Position numbers and translations under genes: made by a program
Shown here: one piece after another, positions 41,953 through 50,625 of the stretch
Numbering within the stretch: the stretch's first letter is position 1
How the letters are laid out: each line of letters opens with the position of its first letter
The notes under the pieces: model-generated
The model's database searches: none
The model's input: only the letters and a program-made list of their open reading frames with translations
Told to the model about the DNA's origin: nothing
Assembly: GCA_944392965.1 (NCBI GenBank)
Contig: CALXYM010000005.1
Location: 1 to 64,000, forward strand
DNA from: an uncultured Spirochaetaceae bacterium
GTDB lineage: Bacteria > Spirochaetota > Spirochaetia > Sphaerochaetales > Sphaerochaetaceae
Reading direction: 5' to 3'
DNA length: 64,000 bases

Positions 41953-42815
41953 TGTCCGTTTCTCCTCTCCATGATCTTTCCAAGATGTGTCGTTATGAGA
42001 TTTATTATAACCGTAAGAATTATCAGAATCGCGGCAATCGCATATGCAATCTCAAAATCACCACGTTCTGATGCGTAGACGTAAAGTGCGACGGTGAGAG
42101 TAGCTCCGCTGTTCGCCATACCTTCGAAGAATCCGTATAACCTGTGAGCAAGGCCTGCTGTGAAAAGAAGTGCTGCCGACTCACCAAGAATCCTTCCAAT
42201 CGTAAGGATACAGCCTGTGACGATACCGTTTACACAGGTCGGAAGAACTACTGTCCTTATGACCCTCCACTTTCCTGCGCCAAGTGCGAAAGCTCCTTCC
42301 CTATAACTCTGAGGAACGGTCTTAAGAGCCTCCTCCGTCGTTCTCATGATCGTTGGAAGATTCATTATTACAAGGGTACAGCTTCCTGCAAGCAGCGATG
42401 TACCAAAACCCAGGAACTGTACGAAAAGAAGCATTCCAACAAGCCCGTAGATTATAGAGGGAATTCCTGAAAGCGTCTCACTTGCAAACTCGATGATCTC
42501 AACAAGACGCCTGTTCTTCGCGTACTCGGTCAGATAGATTGCAGCCCCTACGCCCAAGGGTAGAACCATTATGAGGGTGGCTATTACAACGTAAAGCGTA
42601 TTCATGATGTCAGGAAGTATCCCGTCAATATTCCGTCTTACGCTTGGAGTCTCTATAAGCATTCTTGGGTTCTCGATGAGGCTCGGGATTCCCCTGGCAA
42701 GCACATATAAGAGCATGAATGCAGTCAGTGCGACGACGACTGCAAGGGATATGTAGCAGAGCGTCTTCATGACGGCACACCATATTTTTCTCTTTCTCGA
42801 CAATCCTTCTATCAT
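41949..42815 (-). CDS. pstA: Phosphate ABC transporter permease PstA
   Basis: A 288-residue inner-membrane permease with about six helices. The family features [15 protein letters not shown] and the EAA loop region [26 protein letters not shown] are clear. It overlaps pstC (4 bases) and pstB (4 bases). With PstC it forms the phosphate channel. Confidence 0.96.
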   Translation of the reverse strand: MIEGLSRKRKIWCAVMKTLCYISLAVVVALTAFMLLYVLARGIPSLIENPRMLIETPSVRRNIDGILPDIMNTLYVVIATLIMVLPLGVGAAIYLTEYAKNRRLVEIIEFASETLSGIPSIIYGLVGMLLFVQFLGFGTSLLAGSCTLVIMNLPTIMRTTEEALKTVPQSYREGAFALGAGKWRVIRTVVLPTCVNGIVTGCILTIGRILGESAALLFTAGLAHRLYGFFEGMANSGATLTVALYVYASERGDFEIAYAIAAILIILTVIINLITTHLGKIMERRNGQ

Positions 42816-43723
42816 ATCTTCTGGCTCCTCGTCTTTATGAAATTGAGTATGGCATTGATGAGCATGATGAATAAGAAAAGCACGAGGGCTATTGAGAAAA
42901 GCGCCTGGCGCTGCAGACCTGAAGAATAGCTCATCTCACTTGCAACTGCGGTGGTAAGGAATCTTACAGAACTGAAAAGGCTTGGCATGTTCGCAACATT
43001 TCCCGCGACCATCATGATAGCCATGGCCTCGCCTATCGCACGTCCGATTCCGAGCACGATTGCAGTAAAAATTCCGCTTTTCGCTGCGGGGACAGTGACC
43101 TTAAAATATGTCTCCGTATTCGTAGCCCCAAGAGAAAGAGAGGCCTCTTCATACTCATGGGGAACAGCTTCCAGGGAAGAGAGGGAGACGTTGATCACGG
43201 AAGGAAGGATCATGACGGCAAGTACTATGATTGCCGCAAGAAGGCTCGCTCCATCTGGAACACCGAAAATGTTCCTGATCGCAGGAACGAGTACAGTCAT
43301 ACCGACAAGACCGTAGATGACTGATGGAATTCCTGCAAGAACGCCGACACAGAGCTGCATCGTATCCTTGAATTTCTTAGGTGCCATCTTCGCAAGATAA
43401 ACAGCTACGAAAAAACCTATTGGAACACCAATTATAATCGCTCCCGCAGTACCATAGATGCTTGTAAGAATGAATGGGAGGATGCCGTAAGAAGGCTCAG
43501 CTGCAGTACTGGCCCATCTAGTACCGAAAAGAAAATCGATCGGACCTATCTCTATTATCGCTGGCAATCCGCTGATTATCAAATAAATTGTAATTATAAG
43601 AACGCAACCAACGGTTATCAGGCCGAGAATGAGGAAAATAAAATGTATCAGATCTTCAACAAGACGTTTCGGGTTAGCCTTGTAACCCGAAACGAGAACT
43701 CTCATACGTTCATTAAGATTCAT
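42812..43723 (-). CDS. pstC: Phosphate ABC transporter permease PstC
   Basis: A 303-residue permease with six membrane helices. Motifs include FLFGTRWASTAAEPSYGILPF, AGIPSVIYGLVGMTVL and the EAA loop PHEYEEASLSLGATNTETYFKVTVPAA. It starts 15 bases after pstS without a clear Shine-Dalgarno site. The first ~20 codons contain a perfect 12-bp inverted repeat (43665-43694) that would fold the mRNA, discussed as a finding. An internal ATG at 43705 is a less likely start. Confidence 0.95.
   Translation of the reverse strand: MNLNERMRVLVSGYKANPKRLVEDLIHFIFLILGLITVGCVLIITIYLIISGLPAIIEIGPIDFLFGTRWASTAAEPSYGILPFILTSIYGTAGAIIIGVPIGFFVAVYLAKMAPKKFKDTMQLCVGVLAGIPSVIYGLVGMTVLVPAIRNIFGVPDGASLLAAIIVLAVMILPSVINVSLSSLEAVPHEYEEASLSLGATNTETYFKVTVPAAKSGIFTAIVLGIGRAIGEAMAIMMVAGNVANMPSLFSSVRFLTTAVASEMSYSSGLQRQALFSIALVLFLFIMLINAILNFIKTRSQKI
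43665..43694 (-). repeat. 12-bp perfect hairpin inside the 5' end of pstC
   Basis: Arms 43665-43676 and 43683-43694 are exactly complementary (TAACCCGAAACG and its complement) with a 6-base loop, followed on the minus strand by TCTTGTTG. It covers codons 10-19 of pstC, right after pstS. Confidence 0.8.
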
Positions 43724-43738
43724 ATGGACTTTGATTCC

Positions 43739-44545
43739 TTATACCAGAGGTACTGCACCTGCATCTGCGATGACATCAGAAGCATCCGCAGAGAGAGCGA
43801 AATCAAAGAACTGCTGTGCAGCCTCAGAAAGAGCCGTGTCTGTCTTCGTCACGAATACGAACGGTCTCTGAATCTGGTACTCTCCGGAAAGAACAGTTGC
43901 TTCGGAAGGTGCAACTCCATTGACAAGTACTGTCTTTACAGTCTCATCCACAGCAGAGAGGGAAGCATATCCGATAGCATTAGGATTTGAAAGAACAGCG
44001 GTGATAACAGCACCAGTACTTGTAAGCTCCTGATTGTAAGCACATGCATCCTCAGTTCCCGTGATTGACTCGAAACCATCCCTTGTGCCGCTTCCTGCTT
44101 CTCTTCCGATAAGAACGACAGGTGCATCATTACCTCCGACTTCTGACCAATTGGTGATCTCTCCTGTATAAAGAGCTGCAATCTGATCAACCGTGAGATC
44201 AGCTACAGGATTTGCAGTATTTACGATGATAGCAATTCCATCGAGAGCAACGGTCGTTCCCGTAAGCCCGGAAGCAACCTCATCATCATGAAGAGCCCTA
44301 GAGGAAAGACCAATATCTGCCCTGCCTTCCTGAACAGCCGTTATTCCACTTCCACTTCCTGTCGGATTATATGTGACAACGATTCCAGTATTCTCTTCAA
44401 AAACCTCTGCAAGGGAAAGCACAACACTCTCCATACTTGTAGATCCATCAGTACTTACGCTCTGGCTGGCAGATTCCGTACTGCCCTGAGCAAACAATGA
44501 ACACGCACAAAGCGCTACTAGTAATGCAACAAGAATCTTTTTCAT
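43739..44545 (-). CDS. pstS: Phosphate-binding protein PstS
   Basis: A 268-residue extracytoplasmic phosphate-binding protein. The signal peptide (1-19) ends in LFAQGSTE; a cysteine-containing segment (ALCACSLFAQ) could also be read as a lipobox, so lipid anchoring is uncertain. Phosphate-binding motifs are SVSTDGSTSMES (around 30), NPTGSGSGITAV (around 60), IGLSSRAL and GREAGSGTRDGFESI (around 140-155). AAGGAGAAA lies before the ATG and the Pho box ~60-75 bases upstream. Confidence 0.96.
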   Translation of the reverse strand: MKKILVALLVALCACSLFAQGSTESASQSVSTDGSTSMESVVLSLAEVFEENTGIVVTYNPTGSGSGITAVQEGRADIGLSSRALHDDEVASGLTGTTVALDGIAIIVNTANPVADLTVDQIAALYTGEITNWSEVGGNDAPVVLIGREAGSGTRDGFESITGTEDACAYNQELTSTGAVITAVLSNPNAIGYASLSAVDETVKTVLVNGVAPSEATVLSGEYQIQRPFVFVTKTDTALSEAAQQFFDFALSADASDVIADAGAVPLV

Positions 44546-44918
44546 TTTTTTCTCCTTACGGCAACAGATTCTTTACCCATCACGTAAATTTTTTAGTCAC
44601 TCCGATGTTAAATCTTTGTTAAATCGTAACAGAAGCCAGAATTAATGAAATATTTGAAAATCAGTAAGTAATTTATTATTATATCAATAATTATATATTA
44701 AATTTAACTGAAAATTAACGTAAAGATATTCTTAAATATTAAAAGACAGGGATATTTTTTTGACAAGAGAGCAATCGACTAAGAAAAACTTTCATTCTTT
44801 CTAGTAATGATAAACCTTGCCTCTCCCTTTATTCTGTGCATGCCCGTGTGTATTTGAGATGGCTTTTTCCAGAGAATGGAAGTATGATATTAAACTGATA
44901 TCAATAAAAGAGGTAGAG
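44546..44918. other. Divergent intergenic region between pstS and the 111-residue gene
   Basis: 373 bases, very AT-rich. The pstS-proximal part carries the Pho box (44606-44622) and a weaker, similarly spaced pair TTAATT/TTAAAT (about 44709-44725). The frame upstream of 44919 is open but has no ribosome site and no family similarity. Otherwise no gene is seen. Confidence 0.6.
44606..44622 (-). promoter_or_regulatory. Pho box upstream of pstS
   Basis: On the minus strand TTAACA-N5-TTAACA: two perfect direct repeats spaced by 11 bases (complement of 44606-44611 and 44617-44622). This is the arrangement bound by PhoB/PhoP dimers, with the sequence form known best from Bacillus. Confidence 0.75.
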
Positions 44919-45254
44919 ATGAAAACAAAAGAGGAGATAGGAAGGAGAATACGGACATTTTATGCTGATGTCATAAGCCATGGAAACGGAACACTGCTCG
45001 GATTCTCGGATGCAGGAGCAATGACCGACGATGACATATCAGATGAGCTGGTCGCAGCTTACAGGGCACTGTTGAGTATGGTAAAGGAAGAACATCAGGA
45101 TGTAGACGATGAACATGCACGTATGATCGTACAGGCACAGCTCGAATCCAGATTTCAATGTACATACGAAGAACTCTTCGAGTACTTCATAAGAGACAAT
45201 GATCTGAGTAGCCCACGCCTACGCAGATTCCTGAGCAGCTTTAAATTCATCTGA
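44919..45254 (+). CDS. Hypothetical protein, small and cytoplasmic
   Basis: A 111-residue protein that I do not recognise. Start chosen at the ATG at 44919 with AGAGGTAGAG directly before it. It is acidic and probably helical, with DDDISDELVAAYRALL and DDEHARMIVQAQLESRFQCTYEELFEYFI. No membrane segment or known motif. It is divergent from the pst operon and 83 bases upstream of folC, so it may be in the folC transcript or separate. Confidence 0.65.
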   Translation: MKTKEEIGRRIRTFYADVISHGNGTLLGFSDAGAMTDDDISDELVAAYRALLSMVKEEHQDVDDEHARMIVQAQLESRFQCTYEELFEYFIRDNDLSSPRLRRFLSSFKFI

Positions 45255-45311
45255 ATGAAACATATTCTTCCATACCCTGTCAATTTCATCCCTACCCCAT
45301 ATTGAGGCAAA

Positions 45312-45344
45312 ATGCTAAAAACCTTATATTTTTCATCATGTTGA
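45312..45344 (+). CDS. 10-codon mini-ORF overlapping the folC start
   Basis: ATG at 45312 preceded by TGAGGCAA encodes MLKTLYFSSC and ends with TGA at 45342-45344. The folC ATG (45338) lies inside its last codons and has no Shine-Dalgarno sequence of its own. The layout suggests a leader peptide giving translational coupling to folC. Confidence 0.4.
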   Translation: MLKTLYFSSC

Positions 45345-46618
45345 AAAGCATTAGTGAGCTCGACGGGCTTTTTCTCTCCTTCATGCCGAGCTCAGGAAAC
45401 ATCGGGGATATGAGGGAGAACCGATTAAAGAGGATGGAAATGCTTCTTGAGAGGATTGGTTCTCCTGAGAAAAGTTACAAGACGATACATCTTGCAGGGA
45501 GCAAGGGCAAGGGCACGACGGCTACGCTCCTGGCAGTTGCGATGAACACGTCCTTTAAGACGGGTCTTTATCGCAGTCCTCACGTGTACGACCTCAGGGA
45601 GAGATTCACCCTTGCTGGTACATTCTTCTCAGATGAGGAATACCTCAGGACGGCTGATGAACTCATGGAAAAGATCCAAGACCTTGACTTCTCCCCTACC
45701 ACATTCGAACTCTATACGGCATATGCATACCTTTTATTTAAAAACGCGGGATGTGAGTATGCCGTGATAGAAACGGGGCTCGGAGGCAGGCTTGATGCTA
45801 CAAACACGATAGAAAGCATCATGGAGATACTCCTTCCAATAGAAATGGAACACGTTGAGATTCTGGGCGATACAATTGAGAAGATATCGGTTGAGAAAAG
45901 CAAGATAATAAAGAAGAACAGTATTGTCATCGTCAGTGATGTCCGTCCCGAGGCATATGATGTGTTCTTCAAAGAGACAGAAAGGACCGGCTCCTCTTTC
46001 TATTCCTTCAAGGATGACATAAAGGATTTTGAGCACTCGGAGGAAAAGGAGTATAGTATTTCAAGATTCAGAATCGGAGCTGATGATTTCTCTCTTCATA
46101 CGAAGTTAAGAAGCAGGGAGATCGGGAAGAATTTTGCCATTACGACTCTAGCTCTGAAAAAACTCGGACTCCTGAGTGAGAAAGCACTCCAAGCGATGGA
46201 GGATGTCACGATAGAGGGAAGATTCGAACAAAGATGCGAAGAAGGGAAAAAGATAGTCCTTGATGTCGCACATACGAAGGACAGCATGCAGAACCTTATA
46301 AACACATTTACCTATCTTTATGAGAAAAAAGATACCGTTGTACTCTACGCTGCAATCTCAGGCAAGGATTACAGGGCCATGCTCTCCCTGCTGTTGTCCA
46401 GTTTTAACAGAATCGTGATAACAAAAGCGGGAAACTTCAAGAAAAGCGATCCCGATGCCCTTTATGAAGAAGCTATGAGAATGAAGAGGAGAGATCAGGA
46501 AGTTTATCTTATTCATGATGAGAAAGAGGCTTTCATCTTTTCGAAACATCTTGCCGATATTATCCTCATAACAGGATCATTCTACCTGGTAGGAGAATTT
46601 GGAGAGGACGATGCTTAA
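45338..46618 (+). CDS. folC: Folylpolyglutamate synthase / dihydrofolate synthase family (FolC, Mur ligase fold)
   Basis: A ~426-residue ATP-dependent ligase that adds glutamate to folates. The ATP loop is HLAGSKGKGTTATLLA (about 48-63), followed by YRSPHVYDLRERF, AVIETGLGGRLDATNT and the central-domain EGRFEQR. The C-terminal domain has AISGKDYRAML. Length and motif order fit FolC. The ATG at 45338 lacks a ribosome site but overlaps a mini-ORF that has one. It overlaps the NFACT gene by 8 bases. Confidence 0.92.
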   Translation: MLKSISELDGLFLSFMPSSGNIGDMRENRLKRMEMLLERIGSPEKSYKTIHLAGSKGKGTTATLLAVAMNTSFKTGLYRSPHVYDLRERFTLAGTFFSDEEYLRTADELMEKIQDLDFSPTTFELYTAYAYLLFKNAGCEYAVIETGLGGRLDATNTIESIMEILLPIEMEHVEILGDTIEKISVEKSKIIKKNSIVIVSDVRPEAYDVFFKETERTGSSFYSFKDDIKDFEHSEEKEYSISRFRIGADDFSLHTKLRSREIGKNFAITTLALKKLGLLSEKALQAMEDVTIEGRFEQRCEEGKKIVLDVAHTKDSMQNLINTFTYLYEKKDTVVLYAAISGKDYRAMLSLLLSSFNRIVITKAGNFKKSDPDALYEEAMRMKRRDQEVYLIHDEKEAFIFSKHLADIILITGSFYLVGEFGEDDA

Positions 46619-48011
46619 TTACAAGGAAGTGGAACTGCTGTTAAATGAGATACCTTTCATCGACAGCTATATACAGGATATCAGAGAGAAGGACTATCAC
46701 AGCTTCACCCTCTCCTTCTTCAATAAGAGGGAGAAAGCCTACAGCGTCTATTTTGAGATCGCCACACAGAATTCGCACTTCTCCCTTACCGAGAGACAGA
46801 GAAAAAAAAGCGGGACTATGCAGCGTTTCACACAGTTTCTCAAGGCAAAGATCATAGGAGCAAGGATCATCGATGTCCACCAGCTCAACTGGGACAGAGC
46901 CTTCTATTTCAAGCTTCTGAAAGATGAGAGAATATTCTTCATCCTCTTCCGCTTCTACTCCGGTCCGGGAGCGAACGTCATAGTCTATGATGAGAGCGGG
47001 AAAATTGAGGAAGTGATGTTCCGCCGTCCGAAGAGGGGTGAGATAAGTGGAGAGCTTCTCAACCTTGGAGAGAGAGTAGCTCCTCCTGAAAAGGAATTTG
47101 AAGTCCGAGAGCATCCTGCAGACATATCATTCAATGAATATATCGACTCCTATTACGAGAACAAAAGCCGCGCAGAGAGCATGGATGAGCTTAGAGAGGA
47201 TGTCCTGAGATCTAGGGACAGGGAGATAAATGAGATCGAACGCAACATAAAGAGGGCCGAGGAGAAGATACGGAGTACCCAGAACTACGAGGAGAATAAG
47301 AGAATCGCAGATCTCCTCTCATCCAACCTCTATCAGGTGAGAAAAGGCATGAGGAACATCGAGGTAACAGACTACTCAAAAGAGGAGAAAACCACGATTT
47401 CCCTGAGAGAGGATCTCAGTCCTAGGGAGAACCTTGAAAGGTATTACAAGAGCTATCAGAAGGATAAGAGGAGTCATGAACTTGCTCTTGAAGAACTTGA
47501 GAGTGAGAAACTCCGTCTGGAAGAAAGAACAAGATATTATGAGAGGCTTCTTGAAAGTGATGATATGAGAAAACTGCGTGAGGCCTCCGCAGATACGAAG
47601 AAGAGGGAAAGTGAGGGAAGAAGGTACCACGGCCCCTCGTTCATCGATTCCGGTTATACCCTCATAGTAGGCAGGAACAGTAAAGAGAACGATGAGATAC
47701 TCCGTCATGATGCAAGGGGAAACGACATGTGGGTACATGTCAGGGACTACTCGGGCGGCTATGTGATAATAAAAACACAGAAGGGAAAAGATATCCCTTT
47801 CAACATAATACTGGATGCGGCACATCTTGCACTCCATTACTCCAAAGCAAAGGATGAAAAGAGTGCCGACCTCTATTATACTTATGTAAAATATCTGAGA
47901 AGAGCGAAAGATGCGAAAAAAGGTCTTGTCCTTCCAACCCAGGAGAAAAACCTCTTTCTAAAAGTGGAGGAAGAGAGGATGAGACGCGTACTCAGCTTGA
48001 AGGTGGACTGA
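46611..48011 (+). CDS. NFACT/RqcH-like RNA-binding protein (fibronectin-binding family)
   Basis: A ~466-residue protein. The N-terminal NFACT-N domain (about 1-170) is followed by a long charged coiled coil (about 185-330) and the C-terminal NFACT-R (DUF814) domain with NDMWVHVRDYSGGYVIIK (about 373-390) and AAHLALHYSKAKDEKSADLYYTYVKYLRRAKDAKKG. RqcH proteins bind stalled 50S-peptidyl-tRNA and add alanine tails. This copy is shorter than the 560-570 residues of Bacillus RqcH because the N-terminal/HhH region is reduced. GGAGAGGACG precedes the ATG at 46611. Its stop overlaps the next start (TGATG). Confidence 0.87.
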   Translation: MLNYKEVELLLNEIPFIDSYIQDIREKDYHSFTLSFFNKREKAYSVYFEIATQNSHFSLTERQRKKSGTMQRFTQFLKAKIIGARIIDVHQLNWDRAFYFKLLKDERIFFILFRFYSGPGANVIVYDESGKIEEVMFRRPKRGEISGELLNLGERVAPPEKEFEVREHPADISFNEYIDSYYENKSRAESMDELREDVLRSRDREINEIERNIKRAEEKIRSTQNYEENKRIADLLSSNLYQVRKGMRNIEVTDYSKEEKTTISLREDLSPRENLERYYKSYQKDKRSHELALEELESEKLRLEERTRYYERLLESDDMRKLREASADTKKRESEGRRYHGPSFIDSGYTLIVGRNSKENDEILRHDARGNDMWVHVRDYSGGYVIIKTQKGKDIPFNIILDAAHLALHYSKAKDEKSADLYYTYVKYLRRAKDAKKGLVLPTQEKNLFLKVEEERMRRVLSLKVD

Positions 48012-49507
48012 TGATTAAAGATTCTGAGATAACAACCCTCATGATCGAGGGAGAAGAGAAGACGGCGATAAGACTTGGCATGAAAGAAGAGAGCCTTCCG
48101 GGGCATATATTCCAGGGGGAGAAGATCGACAGCCTCATCATTAAGGACGGAGAGGTTAGGAATATCCGGTACACGGCGATCCATAATGAGGGGGAAAAGA
48201 GATACATCTATTTTGACAAGATGAGGCTCTACAGCCTTGAGCACCTTTTTACAACGCATAGGAAGAACGCCCTTAAAATAGTGAGGAATATCGCGATAGG
48301 GCTTGAAGGGGCAAAGAAGGATTTCCTTAATCTTGAGACGGGAGTATTTCCCCTTTACCGAATCTACATCTACGAGGATGATGGAGCATTCCTCCTCTCT
48401 CCCGATATCGGGGACGTGCTCAGCCTCTTAAGAACTCCAGAAGAGAGGGTAAGCGAGGTAAATGCCCTGATAAGACGTGACAGCGAGGATAACTATCGCC
48501 TGATAGCAGAGATGGGAGAACTGCTTTATTATGCCGTAGCAGGCAGCCTGCCCTACATCTCGGATGATGTAAGAAAATACAAGTATCAGGAATTTCCCCT
48601 TTCCTCCTCCCTTGATATTCTCGGTGAGGACCTAGAGGAGAAAACACTCGGCTTTATAAACCTCATTCTTCACGCGAAGAGGCAGGAAATGAGGGACATA
48701 ATGGGGAACAAGAGCCCAGCAAAAGCCCTCTCCTGGTTCATAACGAGGACGGAGATGCTTACTTGGAACCTCGGGGAAAGGACGGAAGAGGACAAAGAGC
48801 TTATTACACAGAGTGCTGAGTTCAAAACGTTCTCAGAGAAAGCCTATTCAGGAGCAAAAAGGAACACGTTCTTCAGAAAGAAGGGTACGATAATAACCGT
48901 TGTCGTAATAGTAGCAGCACTCGTCGGAGCATTCCTCTATGACTATATTTCAAATCTCCTTGCTCCCCCGATTTCTGCAGGAGAGGATCAGGAAGGTGTG
49001 ATAATGAGTTTCTATGATGCTCAGAACAATCTTATGAGTGATAACATGATGTCCGCGGTAAAGGGTGCCGATGTTCCTCAGGAGATGGAAGTCACGAACC
49101 TCTTCGTCACAAGCCGAATGAGGATGGCATACGAGGTATACAATCCGGTTGTGAATGCAGAGGACTGGATTGAAGACGGCATGCCGTCAATCCCGACGAC
49201 ATTCATCGTCTATGGTGTCACGGATATCACTCTGGAAAGGGTTGATGAAGACACGATAGAAGCACATTCGGTGTGGTATACCCCCTACTCTGAGAGCGGG
49301 GAGACGGTAAACGATGCAACAGATACCACAAACCCGACTTATTTCATGCTCTTTAAAAACAATGTTACGCAGGTATTCGATTTCACATGGAACGAGAGGG
49401 GATGGTGGAATATAACAAGAGCTGAGATTACTGAGTTTGATCAGGTCGACAGCATAAAAGTGGAGTATATCATGAATGAGGATACCCCTGCTCCATCAGC
49501 AGATTAG
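48011..49507 (+). CDS. Single-pass membrane protein with pseudokinase-like N-terminal half
   Basis: A 498-residue protein, not a family I can name. Residues 1-285 are cytoplasmic, one helix (IITVVVIVAALVGAFLYDYI) lies at about 293-315, and 320-498 would be extracytoplasmic and beta-rich. Segments resemble kinase landmarks: RNIAIGLEGAKKDFLNLE, then a SPDIGDVLSLL loop where a kinase has DFG, and MGELLYYAVAGSLPYISDD resembling the alpha-F region. No catalytic Lys, HRD or DFG is seen, so if it is a kinase fold it is a pseudokinase. It overlaps the NFACT gene start-stop and runs 38 bases into convergent miaA. Confidence 0.55.
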   Translation: MIKDSEITTLMIEGEEKTAIRLGMKEESLPGHIFQGEKIDSLIIKDGEVRNIRYTAIHNEGEKRYIYFDKMRLYSLEHLFTTHRKNALKIVRNIAIGLEGAKKDFLNLETGVFPLYRIYIYEDDGAFLLSPDIGDVLSLLRTPEERVSEVNALIRRDSEDNYRLIAEMGELLYYAVAGSLPYISDDVRKYKYQEFPLSSSLDILGEDLEEKTLGFINLILHAKRQEMRDIMGNKSPAKALSWFITRTEMLTWNLGERTEEDKELITQSAEFKTFSEKAYSGAKRNTFFRKKGTIITVVVIVAALVGAFLYDYISNLLAPPISAGEDQEGVIMSFYDAQNNLMSDNMMSAVKGADVPQEMEVTNLFVTSRMRMAYEVYNPVVNAEDWIEDGMPSIPTTFIVYGVTDITLERVDEDTIEAHSVWYTPYSESGETVNDATDTTNPTYFMLFKNNVTQVFDFTWNERGWWNITRAEITEFDQVDSIKVEYIMNEDTPAPSAD

Positions 49508-50381
49508 AAATACCTTCATAATCAGAAGGAGAGAACCAGTTGACGTTCTTGAATGAACGGAAGAACGTCATCTGCCTCTTCGCGTACTGCCTTGTAGCAA
49601 CGATTATCCTGTGTCTTATCTCATCCAGGGACAATCCGGGAATGAAGAATTCCTTATAGCCTATGGCCTGCATAGCCGGCCATGAGAGATCTGCTCCCAT
49701 CTGCTTCAAATTCTCAATCTCCTCAACAAGCCCGTTTTTAAACATCTCATCAACCCTGAGCTCTATTCTTCTGTCAAGTTCACTCTTTTCAAGATGAAGA
49801 CCGATGATAAGAGGATCAAGGCTGCCTCGAGTCTCCGTATTTATCTTGAACGATGATAAAGGCCTTCCGCTCTGATAATACACTTCTATTGCACGGCTTA
49901 TACGGTAAATGTCATTTGGGTTTATCCTCTCGGAGGAAACAGGATCAATCTGGCATAGATAGGAATAGGCCCATCCCTTTCCCCTCTCCTTTATCTCATC
50001 CTGTACCCTCTCCCTTACCACGGGATCGGATTCCGGCGTGGATGCAACGCCATAGAGGAACTGCCTGAAATAATATGCCGTCCCCCCTGTCAGGAGTGGA
50101 TAATTACCCCGCGAAAGGATCTCATCAACAAGACGGTCGGCCATTGAACAATAAGTCCCTACTGTAAACTGTTCATAGGGTTCTAGCAAATCGATTAAAT
50201 GGTGTGGAATCTGACTCTGCGTATATCTGTCAGGTTTAGCAGACGCGATATCGAGATACTTATAGACCTGGACACTGTCCGAGTTTATTATCTCATAATG
50301 ATCTTTGAAAAGTGCAAGGGTCATGGCGGTCTTTCCAACCGCCGTGGGACCGAACAGCACGATCAGTTTCTTCTTATTCAC
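49470..50381 (-). CDS. miaA: tRNA dimethylallyltransferase MiaA
   Basis: A 303-residue enzyme that prenylates A37 of tRNAs reading UNN codons. P-loop GPTAVGKT is at 10-17, followed by NSDSVQVYKYLDIASAKP, TGGTAYYFRQFL, the insertion domain, and C-terminal AIGYKEF and TRQYAKRQMTFFR. All are canonical. The start overlaps the rpoZ stop by 8 bases. The 3' end overlaps the convergent membrane protein gene by 38 bases. Confidence 0.97.
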   Translation of the reverse strand: MNKKKLIVLFGPTAVGKTAMTLALFKDHYEIINSDSVQVYKYLDIASAKPDRYTQSQIPHHLIDLLEPYEQFTVGTYCSMADRLVDEILSRGNYPLLTGGTAYYFRQFLYGVASTPESDPVVRERVQDEIKERGKGWAYSYLCQIDPVSSERINPNDIYRISRAIEVYYQSGRPLSSFKINTETRGSLDPLIIGLHLEKSELDRRIELRVDEMFKNGLVEEIENLKQMGADLSWPAMQAIGYKEFFIPGLSLDEIRHRIIVATRQYAKRQMTFFRSFKNVNWFSPSDYEGISNLLMEQGYPHS

Positions 50382-50565
50382 CCTTGTTGTATTTAATTTC
50401 CCCTTTCAGGGCCTTGTCGAGGACATAGGAGACAATCTTCTCCCCTTCCTTCTCAATCTCATCCTTGACATCGGTGGAAGCATAGATGTTAGCTTCCTTT
50501 ATTGCGACGCATGTCATCTCATAAACATTCTGTTCGTTATCAATCAAGCTATCGAGTGGAATCAC
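50374..50565 (-). CDS. rpoZ: RNA polymerase omega subunit
   Basis: A 63-residue protein. NVYEMTCVAIKEANIYA matches the omega motif around the conserved RYELV/AxxRA helix, and KIVSYVLDKALKGEIKY matches the following K-xVxxAL-EI-xGKI helix. The start is GTG at 50565 with AAGGAG 6 bases upstream. Location after yicC and a nucleotide kinase is the classic yicC-gmk-rpoZ order, here with a cytidylate-kinase-type gene in the gmk position. Sequence alone is weak, context is strong. Confidence 0.75.
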   Translation of the reverse strand: MIPLDSLIDNEQNVYEMTCVAIKEANIYASTDVKDEIEKEGEKIVSYVLDKALKGEIKYNKGE

Positions 50566-50625
50566 GTGAATCTCCTTATTAGAAACTCTATTAATATAAT
50601 TGATTATCCTTATAATGTCGATATC

